A stretch of DNA of 47,127 nucleotides from Sphingomonadaceae bacterium (GCA_947473355.1 CANJCQ010000027.1:1-47127), one strand, 5' to 3'; shown: positions 34,484 through 44,810, counted from the stretch's first letter. Notes: generated by a model from the letters alone, not told the origin. Numbers and translations: made by a program.

Positions 34484-35019
34484 TGAGCCGCATCGGCAAG
34501 GTTCCGGTCAAAATCCCGGGCGGCGTCAGCGCCGATATCGCGGACGGCACGCTTACCGTGAAGGGCCCCAAGGGCACGCTCACGCTGAAGCTGCGCGATG
34601 AGATCAGCTATACGGTCGATGGCGAAGCGATCCTGGTCAAGCCGGCCAATGACTCCAAGGCCGCTCGCGCCTTCTGGGGCATGCAGCGTACCATGGTCGA
34701 TAATCTGGTGACTGGCGTCACTCAGGGCTACACCAAGGTGCTCGAGATCACCGGCGTCGGCTACCGTGCCAATGCTCTCGCGCCGCGCAAGCTCAAGCTG
34801 CAGCTTGGCTATAGCCACGACGTCGATTTCGATGTGCCCGAAGGTGTCGAGGTCAAGACCCCGGATAATACCACGATCGAGATTTCCGGGATCGACAAGC
34901 AGAAGGTCGGCCAGGTTGCCGCCGAGATCCGCCGCTGGCGCAAGCCCGAGCCTTACAAGGGCAAGGGCATCAAGTACCGCGGCGAATATATCTTCCGCAA
35001 GGAAGGGAAGAAGAAGTAA
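34483..35019 (+). CDS. rplF: 50S ribosomal protein L6
   Basis: A 178-residue L6 near the factor-binding site. Two repeated domains are recognisable, with [15 protein letters not shown] at the start, [15 protein letters not shown] in the middle and [17 protein letters not shown] at the end. It overlaps rpsH and rplR by one base each. Confidence 0.98.
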   Translation: MSRIGKVPVKIPGGVSADIADGTLTVKGPKGTLTLKLRDEISYTVDGEAILVKPANDSKAARAFWGMQRTMVDNLVTGVTQGYTKVLEITGVGYRANALAPRKLKLQLGYSHDVDFDVPEGVEVKTPDNTTIEISGIDKQKVGQVAAEIRRWRKPEPYKGKGIKYRGEYIFRKEGKKK

Positions 35020-35369
35020 TGGCAAAGCTCTCTCTTTTCGAACGCCGTCGTCGGCGGGTCCGCACTGCGCTCAAGGCGCGCGCTTTTGGCCGTCCGCGGC
35101 TTTCGGTGCACCGTTCGGGTCGGCATATCTATGCCCAGATCATCGACGATGCCGCCGGACGCACGGTCGCTTCGGCTTCGACGCTGACCAAGGGCAGCAA
35201 GGGCCCCGGCGCCACCACCGAGGCGGCTGCCAAGGTCGGCGCTGCGTTGGCCGAAGCTGCCAAGAAGGCAGGCGTAACCACGGTCGTGTTCGATCGCGGT
35301 GGCTTTTTGTTTCATGGTCGCGTCAAGGCGCTGGCCGATGCCGCCCGCGCGGGCGGGCTGGAGTTCTGA
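35019..35369 (+). CDS. rplR: 50S ribosomal protein L18
   Basis: A 116-residue L18, a 5S rRNA binder. Family parts are [36 protein letters not shown] and [22 protein letters not shown]. Its stop codon overlaps the rpsE start (ATGA). Confidence 0.98.
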   Translation: MAKLSLFERRRRRVRTALKARAFGRPRLSVHRSGRHIYAQIIDDAAGRTVASASTLTKGSKGPGATTEAAAKVGAALAEAAKKAGVTTVVFDRGGFLFHGRVKALADAARAGGLEF

Positions 35370-36136
35370 TGATGGCTGATGAAACCACCGAAACCGGCAT
35401 CGAAGTCGAAGCCGTAGCCATTGTAGCTGCACCTGCTGATGCCGTACCCGCAGAAGGCCCCCCTTCAGAAGGACGCGGTCGTGGCGATCGCGGTGGTGGC
35501 CGTGGCCGTGGCGGCGGCGACCGCGCTGGCGGCGGCGGTGATCGCGGCCGGGGTCGCAACGATCGCGAGCGTCGTGGTCGTGGCGATGGCGAAGAAGGCG
35601 GCGAAGAGCTGATCGAGAAGCTGGTTCACATCAACCGCGTTTCCAAGACCGTCAAGGGCGGCAAGCGCTTCGGTTTTGCTGCGCTGGTCGTGGTTGGCGA
35701 TGGCAAGGGCCGGGTCGGTTTCGGCCATGGCAAGGCACGCGAAGTGCCCGAGGCGATCACCAAGGCAACTGCTGCTGCCAAGAAGAAGATGGTTCGCGTT
35801 CCGCTCAAGGAAGGCCGCACGCTGCATCATGATTGCAAGGGCCATTTCGGCGCAGGCAATGTCAATGTCCGCTCGGCTCCGGCCGGAACCGGCATCATCG
35901 CGGGCGGCCCGATGCGCGCAGTGTTCGAAAGCCTGGGCGTTGCCGACGTGGTGACCAAGTCGGTCGGCACCTCCAACCCCTACAACATGGTTCGCGCCAC
36001 TTTCGATGCGCTGGTCAACCAGACTTCGCCGAAGTCGGTCGCTCAGCGTCGCGGCAAGAAGGTCGCTGACCTGCTCGGTCGTGGCGGCGCCAGCGCAGTC
36101 GAGGCGGAAGCCGACGCTGCAGCGATTACGGAGTAA
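35369..36136 (+). CDS. rpsE: 30S ribosomal protein S5 with RGG-rich N-terminal extension
   Basis: A 255-residue S5. The standard domain starts near residue 80 ([20 protein letters not shown]) and includes [19 protein letters not shown]. Before it lies an extension of about 75 residues: a short acidic/Ala-rich stretch and then an Arg-Gly-Asp-rich block ([17 protein letters not shown] and [16 protein letters not shown]). E. coli S5 has 167 residues, so this is long. Extensions of this type are known in some alphaproteobacteria; a role in RNA binding is possible but unproven. ATG 35369 or 35372 are equivalent candidates. Confidence 0.96.
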   Translation: MMADETTETGIEVEAVAIVAAPADAVPAEGPPSEGRGRGDRGGGRGRGGGDRAGGGGDRGRGRNDRERRGRGDGEEGGEELIEKLVHINRVSKTVKGGKRFGFAALVVVGDGKGRVGFGHGKAREVPEAITKATAAAKKKMVRVPLKEGRTLHHDCKGHFGAGNVNVRSAPAGTGIIAGGPMRAVFESLGVADVVTKSVGTSNPYNMVRATFDALVNQTSPKSVAQRRGKKVADLLGRGGASAVEAEADAAAITE

Positions 36137-36142
36137 TCTGAC

Positions 36143-36319
36143 ATGGGGAAAATTAGACTCAAGCAGATCGGCTCGCCGATCCGCCGTCCGGAACATCAGA
36201 AGAAGATTCTGATCGGCCTGGGCCTTGGCAAGATGCACCGTGTCGTCGAGCTGGAAGACACCGCCGAAGTGCGCGGTGCGATCGCCAAGCTGCCGCATAT
36301 GGTGGCCGTTGTAGACTGA
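36143..36319 (+). CDS. rpmD: 50S ribosomal protein L30
   Basis: A 58-residue L30: the reading frame begins [20 protein letters not shown] and ends LPHMVAVVD, with [16 protein letters not shown] between. Length and motifs match the family. It lies 6 nt after rpsE and 68 nt before rplO, the usual spc order. Confidence 0.97.
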   Translation: MGKIRLKQIGSPIRRPEHQKKILIGLGLGKMHRVVELEDTAEVRGAIAKLPHMVAVVD

Positions 36320-36387
36320 ATTTCAACTCGCTCGCTCTGCTGATGCGGGGCGAGCAGCGCGATTAAAGCGAAAGCGAGTGCAATATC

Positions 36388-36912
36388 ATGAAACTTAATG
36401 ACATCCGCGACAATGCCGGTGCCCGCAAGAGCCGCATGCGCGTTGGCCGCGGTATCGGCTCGGGCAAGGGCAAGACCGCAGGACGCGGCCAGAAGGGAGC
36501 CAAGGCGCGTTCGGGCGTTTCGGTCAATGGCTTCGAAGGCGGCCAGATGCCGCTGCACATGCGTATCCCGAAGCGTGGCTTCAACAATATCTTCGCCAAG
36601 GACTTTGCCGAGGTTAACCTGGGTCTGGTGCAGAAGGCGATCGATGCGGGCAAGCTCGATGCCAAGGCCGTGATCGATCACGCAGCGCTCAAGGCCGCAG
36701 GCCTGGCGCGCGGCGGCAAGGACGGGGTTCGTCTGCTCGGCAAGGGCGCGATCACCGCGAAGCTCAGCTTTGCGGTCACCGGCGTGTCGAAGGGTGCACT
36801 GGAGGCGGTCGAGAAGGCTGGTGGCACTGTCACTCTGCCCGATGCCCAGCCCAGCGAACATGAAAAGAAGACCGCGCGCCGCGAAGTGAACAAGGCCAAG
36901 AAGGCCTCGTAA
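36388..36912 (+). CDS. rplO: 50S ribosomal protein L15
   Basis: A 174-residue L15, a late-assembly large-subunit protein. Conserved parts are [32 protein letters not shown] and [11 protein letters not shown]. The C-terminus carries an added Lys/Arg-rich end ([16 protein letters not shown]). The following 146 nt before secY contain no gene; a weak promoter-like pair may exist around 36968-36998 but I do not call it. Confidence 0.97.
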   Translation: MKLNDIRDNAGARKSRMRVGRGIGSGKGKTAGRGQKGAKARSGVSVNGFEGGQMPLHMRIPKRGFNNIFAKDFAEVNLGLVQKAIDAGKLDAKAVIDHAALKAAGLARGGKDGVRLLGKGAITAKLSFAVTGVSKGALEAVEKAGGTVTLPDAQPSEHEKKTARREVNKAKKAS

Positions 36913-37058
36913 CAGCGGCGCAAAGGATGCTGGCGGGTCTGCCGGATTGTTTGTAGTTAGCGGGGGTTCGACATCCGGACTTTCGCACTATATGGGGCAG
37001 ACAAGCCGGTGATCCGGCGGTCATAAGTTCCGGTCACAAGGCAAGGTCGACATTCCCG

Positions 37059-38426
37059 ATGGCATCACGCGCCGACAACGTTGCGAGCAATCTCAGCCTC
37101 GCCAACTTCTCACAGGCAACCGAGCTCAAGAATCGGCTTTGGTTCACGATTGGTGCGCTGATCGTCTTCCGTTTTTTCAGCTTTGTGCCGTTGCCCGGCA
37201 TCAATCCGCTGATTCTCGAGAGCCTCTACGCGCAGACCAAGGGCGGCATTCTCGATATCTTCAACACGTTCTCGGGCGGCAGTCTGCAACGCATGAGTCT
37301 GATCGCACTGGGCGTGATGCCCTATATCACGGCCTCGATCGTCGTTCAGCTTGCCGCCTCGCTCCACCCGGCGCTGGCTGCGCTGAAAAAAGAAGGCGAG
37401 AGCGGGCGCAAGAAGCTCAACCAGTACACCCGCTATGGCGCGGTCGCGCTGACTGCGGTGCAGGGCTATTTCGTCGCAACGGGCCTTGAGGCCTATGGTG
37501 CCTCGAGCGGCCTGCAAGCGGTGGTCATGCCCGGCATTATGTTCCGCATCGGTGCGGTGGTCAGCCTGATCGGCGGCACCATGTTCCTGCTGTGGCTGGG
37601 TGAGCAGATCACCAGCCGCGGGATCGGCAACGGTGTTTCGCTGATCATCATGGCCGGCATTGTCGCCCAGATGCCGACGTTCATCGCCAATATGTTCGAA
37701 GGCGGGGCATCGGGTTCGATCAGCACCTTCGTTATCCTTGGCCTGATCGCGCTGCTGATCGCAATGGTGCTGTTCATCACTTTCATGGAACGCGCACAGC
37801 GACGCCTGCTGGTGCAGTATCCCAAACGCGCCAGCCAGAAGGGCATGATGCAGGCGGACCGCAGTCACCTGCCGCTCAAGATCAACACGGCCGGCGTGAT
37901 TCCGCCGATCTTTGCCAGTTCCTTGCTGCTGTTGCCGCTGACGATCAGCCAGTTCGCGGGCAAGTCGCTCGCTCCCGAGAGCGCGATGGGCGCCTTTGTC
38001 ATCTCGCTGAACCAGTATCTGCGCCATGGCCAGCCGCTCTACATGCTGCTCTATGCGGCCGGGATTATCTTCTTCAGTTTCTTCTACACTGCTGTGGTGT
38101 TCAATCCCGAGGAAACCTCGGATAATCTCAAGCGCGCGGGTGGCTTCATTCCCGGCATCCGTCCGGGCAAGAACACCGCCAACTATCTCGACTATGTGCT
38201 CACCCGGATCACCGTGCTTGGTGCGGCATACATCACGATTGTTTGCGTGGTGCCCGAATACGTCATTGCCCAGACCGGTTTAAACGCCATGTTCCTTGGC
38301 GGCACCAGCCTGTTGATTGTGGTCAATGTCACCGTTGATACGATTACCCAAATCCAGTCGCATCTGCTGGCGCACCAGTATGGCGATCTGATCAAGAAGG
38401 CGAAACTGAAGGGCCGCCTGCGTTAA
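37059..38426 (+). CDS. secY: Protein translocase subunit SecY
   Basis: A 455-residue integral membrane protein forming the protein-conducting channel with SecE and SecG. Ten transmembrane segments are visible. Typical motifs are FVPLPGIN after the first segment, the plug-region FSGGSLQRMSLIALGVMPYI, RGIGNGVSLIIMAGIVAQMP, and the cytosolic loop FNPEETSDNLKRAGGFIPGI. The fusion with the spc operon follows the usual bacterial order. adk follows after 29 nt; rpmJ is not found here. Confidence 0.98.
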   Translation: MASRADNVASNLSLANFSQATELKNRLWFTIGALIVFRFFSFVPLPGINPLILESLYAQTKGGILDIFNTFSGGSLQRMSLIALGVMPYITASIVVQLAASLHPALAALKKEGESGRKKLNQYTRYGAVALTAVQGYFVATGLEAYGASSGLQAVVMPGIMFRIGAVVSLIGGTMFLLWLGEQITSRGIGNGVSLIIMAGIVAQMPTFIANMFEGGASGSISTFVILGLIALLIAMVLFITFMERAQRRLLVQYPKRASQKGMMQADRSHLPLKINTAGVIPPIFASSLLLLPLTISQFAGKSLAPESAMGAFVISLNQYLRHGQPLYMLLYAAGIIFFSFFYTAVVFNPEETSDNLKRAGGFIPGIRPGKNTANYLDYVLTRITVLGAAYITIVCVVPEYVIAQTGLNAMFLGGTSLLIVVNVTVDTITQIQSHLLAHQYGDLIKKAKLKGRLR

Positions 38427-38455
38427 GCCAGGGCTCTGTCACGGGGGAAAGTCGC

Positions 38456-39103
38456 GTGAATATTATCCTGCTGGGACCGCCAGGGGCGGGCAAGGGCACC
38501 CAGGCACAGCGGCTGGTTGAGGCACGCGGCATGCGTCAGCTTTCGACCGGCGACATGTTGCGCGCCGCGGTCAAGGCTGGAACGCCGACCGGTCTTCAGG
38601 CTAAGGCCGTGATGGAGCGCGGCGAGCTGGTGTCCGACGAGATCGTCTCGGCGCTTATCGGTGAAGAGCTGGACTCAATGGGCGCCGATACGGGCGCAAT
38701 TTTTGACGGCTATCCGCGCACAGCCGCACAGGCCGCTGCGCTTGATGGCATCCTGGCGCAGCGCGGGCGCAATCTCGATCATGTGATCGAACTTGATGTC
38801 AACGAGGATGCGCTGGTCGAGCGGATCACCGGCCGTTTCACCTGCGCCAATTGCGGCAAGGGCTATCACGACAAGTTCGAGCAGACCAAGGTCCCCGGCG
38901 TCTGCGACAAATGCGGATCGACGGAGTTCAAGCGCCGCCCCGACGACAACGAAGAAACCGTGCGCACCCGCATGGCCGAATACCGCGCCAAGACAGCACC
39001 GATCCTGCCGATCTATGATGCGCGCGGGATCGTTGTGCAGGTCGATGGAATGGCCGATATCGATCTCGTGACCAAGGCGATCGAGAGTATTCTCGCAAAC
39101 TGA
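38456..39103 (+). CDS. adk: Adenylate kinase
   Basis: A 215-residue long-type adenylate kinase interconverting ATP, AMP and ADP. The P-loop GPPGAGKGTQAQRL is at residues 7-20, followed by the AMP-binding STGDMLRAAV. The LID domain carries four Cys (FTCANCGKGYH and GVCDKCGST), a predicted structural zinc site. It starts at GTG 38456 with GGGGGAAA upstream. It is the last gene of the spc group. Confidence 0.97.
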   Translation: MNIILLGPPGAGKGTQAQRLVEARGMRQLSTGDMLRAAVKAGTPTGLQAKAVMERGELVSDEIVSALIGEELDSMGADTGAIFDGYPRTAAQAAALDGILAQRGRNLDHVIELDVNEDALVERITGRFTCANCGKGYHDKFEQTKVPGVCDKCGSTEFKRRPDDNEETVRTRMAEYRAKTAPILPIYDARGIVVQVDGMADIDLVTKAIESILAN

Positions 39104-39112
39104 GGAACGGTG

Positions 39113-39682
39113 ATGAAGACAATACGGGCTCTTGCAGTGTTGGCTTTGGCGGCAGGCGGGCCAGCGCAAGCCGAAGTCACCTCGCGAACCGAGCAGGGTT
39201 TTGCCATTCAGCAGACTGCTCAGGTGGCAGCGGGTGCTGAGCAGGCCTGGCGCGAGCTGGTGCGGCCCGCGACGTGGTGGAACAAGGCGCACACATGGTC
39301 GGGCGATGCTGCCAATCTCACGCTTGAGCCGCGCATCGGCGGATGCTTCTGCGAGACTTTGCCGCCGGCCAGTGGGCAACGCGGGGCAAGGACTGGCACT
39401 GCCGAACATTTGCGCGTGATTAATGTTGTGCCCGGAAAAATGCTGCGCCTTTCGGGCGCGCTGGGACCGTTGCAATCCGAGGCAGTGCAAGGGACATTGA
39501 CCATTACGCTGACGCCCGGTGCCGGGGGCACGCTGATCAAGTTCGAATATGTCGTTGGCGGTTATATGCGGTTCAAGACCGAACAGATCGGACCCGCGGT
39601 CAATGCAGTGCTAGGCGAGCAGGTCGCGCGGCTTGCAGCGAGGCTGGGCGGCAGTCAGGCAGCGGCCACGCCTGGAAAGTGA
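39113..39682 (+). CDS. SRPBCC-family protein with signal peptide
   Basis: A 189-residue exported protein. The N-terminus is a signal peptide with predicted cleavage after AQA (MKTIRALAVLALAAGGPAQA). The rest has the hydrophobic-pocket fold of the START/SRPBCC group: VAAGAEQAWRELVRPATWWN at the first strand and helix, and TLTITLTPGAGGTLIKFEY later. Two close Cys occur in GGCFCETL. The function is unknown; ligand binding in the periplasm is plausible. It is 9 nt after adk and so probably read with the spc genes, an unusual intruder between adk and rpsM. Confidence 0.8.
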   Translation: MKTIRALAVLALAAGGPAQAEVTSRTEQGFAIQQTAQVAAGAEQAWRELVRPATWWNKAHTWSGDAANLTLEPRIGGCFCETLPPASGQRGARTGTAEHLRVINVVPGKMLRLSGALGPLQSEAVQGTLTITLTPGAGGTLIKFEYVVGGYMRFKTEQIGPAVNAVLGEQVARLAARLGGSQAAATPGK

Positions 39683-39800
39683 TGCGGGTAAATGCAATCG
39701 GGGCTTTGACCATGACTGCGGCATCGGCTATGCGTGCAAATCGAAAATGCGCCTCACCGGACCTGTCCGATGAGAGCGCCAGCTACATTCATTCGCGGCG

Positions 39801-39829
39801 TTGACAGCGCCTGCGAATCATCCTAAGCG
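39801..39829 (+). promoter_or_regulatory. Candidate promoter of the alpha operon
   Basis: TTGACA (39801-39806), a 17-nt spacer and TAAGCG (39824-39829) lie about 145 nt upstream of rpsM. The -35 box is perfect and the -10 weak. The leader between it and rpsM has no gene and could carry regulatory structure. It suggests that the alpha operon is transcribed on its own here. Confidence 0.45.
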
Positions 39830-39973
39830 CGCCCTTCATTCGACATAAACAGGCCAGTCCGGCAGGCAGCCGCCACGTTGCGCGCCATCCGGGCTGTTTG
39901 CTGTTTTTGCCGGTGAATCAGCGTTGAGATGGGGATCCGCCAGTCGGAGGCCCTGTGGAGCATGGAGGAATAA

Positions 39974-40342
39974 GTGGCTCGTATTGCCGGGGTAAATATC
40001 CCCACCAACAAGCGCGTTATAATTGCGCTCACCTATATTCACGGAATTGGTGCTCACAAGGCGAAACAGATCGCCGATAAGGTCGGCATCGATCACAGCC
40101 GCCGGGTTCAGGACTTGTCCGACCAGGAAGTCCTGCAAATCCGCGAATCGATCGATGCGGAACATACAGTGGAAGGTGATCTTCGTCGCAACACGGCGAT
40201 GAACATCAAGCGCCTGATGGATCTCGCTTGCTATCGCGGCCTGCGCCATCGCAAGGGTCTGCCCGTTCGCGGACAGCGCACCCATACCAACGCCCGCACC
40301 CGCAAGGGCAAGGCCAAGCCAATCGCAGGCAAGAAGAAGTAG
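39974..40342 (+). CDS. rpsM: 30S ribosomal protein S13
   Basis: A 122-residue S13 of the small-subunit head. It begins [20 protein letters not shown]; the HhH region is [20 protein letters not shown] and the tail [20 protein letters not shown]. It starts with GTG at 39974, with GGAGGAA upstream. First gene of the alpha operon; no rpmJ precedes it and rpsD is absent from the operon. Confidence 0.98.
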   Translation: MARIAGVNIPTNKRVIIALTYIHGIGAHKAKQIADKVGIDHSRRVQDLSDQEVLQIRESIDAEHTVEGDLRRNTAMNIKRLMDLACYRGLRHRKGLPVRGQRTHTNARTRKGKAKPIAGKKK

Positions 40343-40414
40343 GCTCCGCTATAAAGGTCTTCACGACCCAGGACCGGCAGCTTTCTCTTCCCGATTTTCG
40401 ACAGGATACAGATA

Positions 40415-40804
40415 ATGGCACGCGAACCCCAGCGCATCAAGAAGCGGGAGCGTAAGAACATCTCCAGCGGCATCGCTCATGTGAATGCCAGCTTCAACAA
40501 TACCATGGTCACGATCACCGATGCCCAGGGCAATGCCATTGCCTGGTCTTCGGCCGGGGCGATGGGCTTCAAGGGGTCGCGCAAGTCGACGCCTTATGCC
40601 GCTCAGGTCGCAGCCGACGATGCCGGCAAGAAAGCCGCCGAACACGGCGTGCGGACACTCGAAGTCGAGGTCAAGGGACCCGGCTCGGGCCGCGAATCAG
40701 CGCTGCGTGCGCTGCAGGCGGTCGGCTTCACGATTACCTCGATTCGCGACGTTACGCCGATCCCGCACAATGGCGTGCGGCCGTCGAAACGGCGCCGCGT
40801 CTGA
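40415..40804 (+). CDS. rpsK: 30S ribosomal protein S11
   Basis: A 129-residue S11 of the platform. Conserved parts are [58 protein letters not shown] and the C-terminal [13 protein letters not shown]. It is 72 nt after rpsM. Confidence 0.98.
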   Translation: MAREPQRIKKRERKNISSGIAHVNASFNNTMVTITDAQGNAIAWSSAGAMGFKGSRKSTPYAAQVAADDAGKKAAEHGVRTLEVEVKGPGSGRESALRALQAVGFTITSIRDVTPIPHNGVRPSKRRRV

Positions 40805-40909
40805 TCGAGCTTTTGCGGCGGGGCCCGGCTCTGTCGCATTTCCGGATCGGTCGCGGTGCTTTTGCAGGCCCGCTCCCGATCCCGCCAGAAATACCCAAAG
40901 GGGAATTCC

Positions 40910-41971
40910 ATGACTGTTAACATCAAGAACTGGCAGGAACTCAAGAAGCCCAACAACCTCGAAGTCAAGCCCGGCACCGATGCGAAGCGCCGCGCCACCT
41001 TCATCGCCGAACCGCTTGAGCGCGGCTTTGGCCTGACGCTGGGCAATGCCCTGCGCCGGGTGCTGCTCTCTTCGCTGCAGGGTGCGGCAATCACATCGAT
41101 CAAGATCGAGAATGTGCTGCATGAGTTCTCCAGCCTCGCCGGTGTGCGCGAGGACGTCACTGACATCGTGCTCAACGTGAAGCAGATTGCGCTGCGCATG
41201 CAGGGCGAAGGCCCCAAGCGGCTCCAGCTTTCAGCAGTTGGCCCGGGCGAAGTCACGGCCGGCGACATTGCAGTCACTGGCGATATCGAGGTGATGAACA
41301 AGGATCTGGTGATCTGCCATCTCGACGAAGGCGCTACGCTCAATATGGAACTGACGGCTGATACCGGCAAGGGTTATGTCCCCGCCGTGTCAAACCGCCC
41401 GGTCGATGCGCCGATCGGCCTGATCCCGATCGACTCGCTCTATTCGCCGGTCCGCCAGGTGAGCTACAAGGTTGATAACGCCCGCATCGGCCAGGAGCTC
41501 GATTTCGACAAGCTCAACCTTTCGGTCGAAACCGACGGCACAGTAACCCCTGAAGATGCTGTGGCATTTGCCGCGCGCATCCTGCAGGATCAGCTGGCGC
41601 TGTTCGTCCACTTTGAAGATGCCGCGCCGACCGGAACTTCGCCGATGATCGGCATTGCTGTCTCTTCGCAGAACGACGACGGCGATACCAACCAGCTCAA
41701 CCGCTATCTGCTCAAGAAGGTGGATGAGCTGGAACTGTCGGTGCGCAGCGCCAATTGCCTCAAGAACGACAACATCATCTACATTGGCGACCTGGTCCAG
41801 AAGACCGAAGCCGAGATGCTGCGCACGCCGAACTTCGGCCGCAAGTCGCTCAACGAGATCAAGGAAGTGCTGTCCTCCATGGGCCTGCGCCTTGGCATGG
41901 ACATCCCTGGCTGGCCGCCGGAGAACATCGAAGAAATGGCCAAGAAGCTCGAACAAGAGCTTTTGGGCTAG
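40910..41971 (+). CDS. rpoA: DNA-directed RNA polymerase subunit alpha
   Basis: A 353-residue alpha subunit. The N-terminal assembly domain has [19 protein letters not shown] and [20 protein letters not shown]. The C-terminal domain, which binds UP elements and activators, has [20 protein letters not shown] and [21 protein letters not shown] 40910 is chosen, with AAAGGGGAATTCC upstream; the in-frame extension to 40856 is intergenic. Confidence 0.98.
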   Translation: MTVNIKNWQELKKPNNLEVKPGTDAKRRATFIAEPLERGFGLTLGNALRRVLLSSLQGAAITSIKIENVLHEFSSLAGVREDVTDIVLNVKQIALRMQGEGPKRLQLSAVGPGEVTAGDIAVTGDIEVMNKDLVICHLDEGATLNMELTADTGKGYVPAVSNRPVDAPIGLIPIDSLYSPVRQVSYKVDNARIGQELDFDKLNLSVETDGTVTPEDAVAFAARILQDQLALFVHFEDAAPTGTSPMIGIAVSSQNDDGDTNQLNRYLLKKVDELELSVRSANCLKNDNIIYIGDLVQKTEAEMLRTPNFGRKSLNEIKEVLSSMGLRLGMDIPGWPPENIEEMAKKLEQELLG

Positions 41972-41984
41972 AAGACAAGAGTAC

Positions 41985-42073
41985 CGTCATTCCCGCGCAA
42001 GCGGGAACCCATCACGAGGCCTTTCGTTTTGCGCGATGGCACGAGTTGAGTCCCCGCTTTCGCGGGGATGACG
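41985..42073. repeat. Palindromic repeat, family I, between rpoA and rplQ
   Basis: CGTCATTCCCGCG-CAAG-CGGGAACCCA on the left, TCCCCGC-TTTC-GCGGGGATGACG on the right. The left 26 bases are identical to those of the copy at 6995. The insertion separates rplQ from the rest of the operon by 184 nt. Confidence 0.85.
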
Positions 42074-42155
42074 AGAGATTATTTGGGAAGGTGTCGCCCT
42101 TCGGCACCAGGACCGGGCTACCTGATACGGGCCCCGTACGAACGGAGTAAGAATA

Positions 42156-42563
42156 ATGCGTCACAAGGTTGGCCATCGTAAGCTGCAACGCACCTCGTCG
42201 CACCGCAAGGCGCTGTTGCGCAATATGGCGGCGGCGCTGATCAAGCATGAGCAGATCACCACCACCACGCCGAAGGCGCGCGAGCTCGCGCCTTATGTTG
42301 AAAAGCTGATTACGCTGGGCAAGCGCGGCGGGCTTTCCAATCGCCGTCTGGCGCATGCGCGCCTGCTCGACGATGCCCAGCTGGTGAAGCTGTTCGACGT
42401 GCTGGCGCCGCGCTATGCAGGCCGGGCTGGTGGCTACACCCGCGTCGTCAAGGCTGGCATCCGCGCCTCCGACGCTGCGCCTATTGCCGTGATCGAACTG
42501 GTTGAACGCGATGTCTCGGCCAAGGGCCAGGATAGCGGCCCGGTGATGACCGACGAGGAATAG
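42156..42563 (+). CDS. rplQ: 50S ribosomal protein L17
   Basis: A 135-residue L17 near the tunnel exit. Conserved parts are [39 protein letters not shown] and [11 protein letters not shown]. The C-terminus has an added polar end ([12 protein letters not shown]). GAGTAAGAATA precedes the ATG. A strong terminator follows. Confidence 0.97.
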   Translation: MRHKVGHRKLQRTSSHRKALLRNMAAALIKHEQITTTTPKARELAPYVEKLITLGKRGGLSNRRLAHARLLDDAQLVKLFDVLAPRYAGRAGGYTRVVKAGIRASDAAPIAVIELVERDVSAKGQDSGPVMTDEE

Positions 42564-42592
42564 ATCCGGCCATCCTGCCCTGGAACAATTGC

Positions 42593-42630
42593 AAAGGCGG
42601 CTTCGAGTGTTACGTTCGAAGCCGCCTTTT
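42593..42630 (+). terminator. Rho-independent terminator of the alpha operon
   Basis: A perfect 14-bp stem (AAAGGCGGCTTCGA / TCGAAGCCGCCTTT, 42593-42606 and 42616-42629) with a 9-nt loop and a TTTT end. It lies 30 nt after the rplQ stop codon and ends the translation gene cluster. Confidence 0.93.
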
Positions 42631-42650
42631 GCTGTTTCCGGGAGAGTTGA

Positions 42651-44810
42651 ATGCCTTGCGCCCTGCGCGCCCTTCTGGCGGCGTGGCTTGTGGTCTGCGC
42701 GCTGCCGGTCAAGGCTGACCCGGTGACCGCCATCGCCTATCCGGAAAGCCGCCGCGGCGATGTTGCAGAAGTGCAGTTCGGCGAACGCATAGCCGATCCG
42801 TATCGCTGGCTCGAGAACGACGTCCGCTCCGATCCCGAAGTCGCCGACTGGGTGGTGCGGCAAAATCAGGTCAGCCGTGACTACCTCGATAAGTTGCCGC
42901 AGCGCGAATGGTTTGCCGCGCGGATGCGCGAGCTGCTCAATTTCGAGCGCTTCGGCATCCCGGTGAAGGCGGGCGCGCGCTATTTCTACACGCGCAATTC
43001 CGGATTGCAGAACCAGCCGCAACTTTTCATGCGCCGGGGGTTGACCGGCAAGCCGCGCCTGCTGATTGATCCCAACCTATGGGCCAAGGATGCCGCGACT
43101 GCGCTTGATGACTGGAAGCCGTCACGCCGCGGCAAATATCTGCTCTACAGCGTGCAGGACGGCGGCAGCGACTGGCGCACCCTGCATGTGCTCGATGTCG
43201 CGAGCGGCGCGGTCATGGCAGATGAAGTGCGCTGGGCGAAATTCACTCACCTGGCCTGGATCGGCGAGGAAGGTTTCCTCTATTCGCGGTTCCCGCAGCC
43301 CGAAGCAGGCACCGATTTCCAGGCGCTGAACTACAACCAGTCGCTGTGGTTCCATCGCATCGGCACACCGCAAAGCGCCGACGAGCAGGTCTTCGCCACG
43401 CCCGATCACCCCACCTACAGCCATTCAGCCGAAGTCACCGCGGACGGGCGCCATGCCGTAATCATCAGCTCGATCGGCACCGATGCCCGCCACGAACTGC
43501 ATGTCATCGATCTGTCGCGCCGCGCGCGTGCCAAAGCTGGCGATGCCTGGAAGGCGCGCGCGCTGGTCACTGACTTTGATCATGACTGGAAACTGGTCGA
43601 TGGTCTGGGCAAGAACCTGTGGTTCGTCACCAACCTCGACGCGCCGCGCTACCGGCTGGTGGGGATCGATCTTTCCTTGCCCGATCCGCAATGGCGCGAA
43701 CTGGTGCCGGAAAGTACCGAAGTGCTCGAACAGGGCGCGATCATTGGCGACAAGCTGGTGCTGTCCTATCTGAAAGATGCCGCCAGCCGCGCGCTGATCC
43801 TCGACCTGCATGGCAAGGGCGCGAAGGAGCTGGCGCTGACCGGGCTGGGCACGGCCTCGGGTTTCAAAGGGCGGCCCGGCGACCCCGAGACATTCTATAG
43901 CTATACCAGCTTCAACCAGCCCGCTGCGATCTATAGGTTGAACCTGACGACCGGCGAGTCCCAGCCCTTCGCCAAGCCCGCGCTGACTTTCAACCCGGCC
44001 GATTTCCTGGTGGATCAGCAATTTTACACGTCGAAGGACGGCACCCGGGTGCCGATGTTCATCGTGCGCAGCAAGGCTGCCGCCAATGCCCACCGGGCGG
44101 TGCCAACTTTGCTCTACGGCTATGGCGGCTTCGATATAGCGCTGACGCCGGGCTATTCCGCCGCGCGCATGGCATGGCTGCAAGCTGGCGGCGCCTTTGC
44201 GCTCGCAAACCTGCGCGGCGGCGGCGAATATGGCAGGGAATGGCACGATGCCGGGCGATTGCACGCCAAGCAGAATGTGTTCGACGATTTCATTGCGGCG
44301 GGCGAATTCCTGATTGCGCAAGGGATTTCAACCAAGGACGGGCTGGCGATCCAGGGCGGTTCCAACGGCGGCCTGCTGGTCGGCGCGGTGGTCAACCAGC
44401 GGCCCGATCTGTTCGCGGCGGCCAATCCGCAGGTCGGCGTGATGGACATGCTGCGCTTCGATCGCTTCACGGCGGGGCGCTATTGGGTCGATGATTATGG
44501 TCATCCGGACCGCGAGGCCGATTTCCGGGTGCTGCGGTCCTATTCTCCCTATCACAACATCAGGGTGGGCGCAGACTATCCGGCGGTCCTGGTGACCACT
44601 GCCGACACCGACGACCGCGTGGTGCCGGGGCACAGCTTCAAATATACCGCAGCCCTGCAGGCAGCCGAGCTTGGCCCCAGGCCTCATCTCATCCGCATCG
44701 AGAGCCGCGCCGGGCATGGCTCGGGGAAGCCGACCGACAAGGCGATTGAGGAGAATGCCGATATTCTGGCGTTTCTGGCGCAGTGGAGCGGGTTGAAGGT
44801 TGGCGAGTAG
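42651..44810 (+). CDS. Prolyl oligopeptidase family serine peptidase, secreted
   Basis: A 719-residue S9A-type peptidase. A signal peptide (ALRALLAAWLVVCALPVKA) points to the periplasm or outside. The propeller domain follows, opening with IADPYRWLEND, and then the alpha/beta hydrolase domain. The catalytic Ser is Ser571 in IQGGSNGGLLVG, the acid is in DTDDRVVPGHSFKY (Asp654 or 655) and the base is His689 in SRAGHGSGKP. Such enzymes cut short peptides after Pro. It starts 20 nt downstream of the terminator of the alpha operon, so its promoter must overlap or read through that hairpin. Confidence 0.93.
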   Translation: MPCALRALLAAWLVVCALPVKADPVTAIAYPESRRGDVAEVQFGERIADPYRWLENDVRSDPEVADWVVRQNQVSRDYLDKLPQREWFAARMRELLNFERFGIPVKAGARYFYTRNSGLQNQPQLFMRRGLTGKPRLLIDPNLWAKDAATALDDWKPSRRGKYLLYSVQDGGSDWRTLHVLDVASGAVMADEVRWAKFTHLAWIGEEGFLYSRFPQPEAGTDFQALNYNQSLWFHRIGTPQSADEQVFATPDHPTYSHSAEVTADGRHAVIISSIGTDARHELHVIDLSRRARAKAGDAWKARALVTDFDHDWKLVDGLGKNLWFVTNLDAPRYRLVGIDLSLPDPQWRELVPESTEVLEQGAIIGDKLVLSYLKDAASRALILDLHGKGAKELALTGLGTASGFKGRPGDPETFYSYTSFNQPAAIYRLNLTTGESQPFAKPALTFNPADFLVDQQFYTSKDGTRVPMFIVRSKAAANAHRAVPTLLYGYGGFDIALTPGYSAARMAWLQAGGAFALANLRGGGEYGREWHDAGRLHAKQNVFDDFIAAGEFLIAQGISTKDGLAIQGGSNGGLLVGAVVNQRPDLFAAANPQVGVMDMLRFDRFTAGRYWVDDYGHPDREADFRVLRSYSPYHNIRVGADYPAVLVTTADTDDRVVPGHSFKYTAALQAAELGPRPHLIRIESRAGHGSGKPTDKAIEENADILAFLAQWSGLKVGE

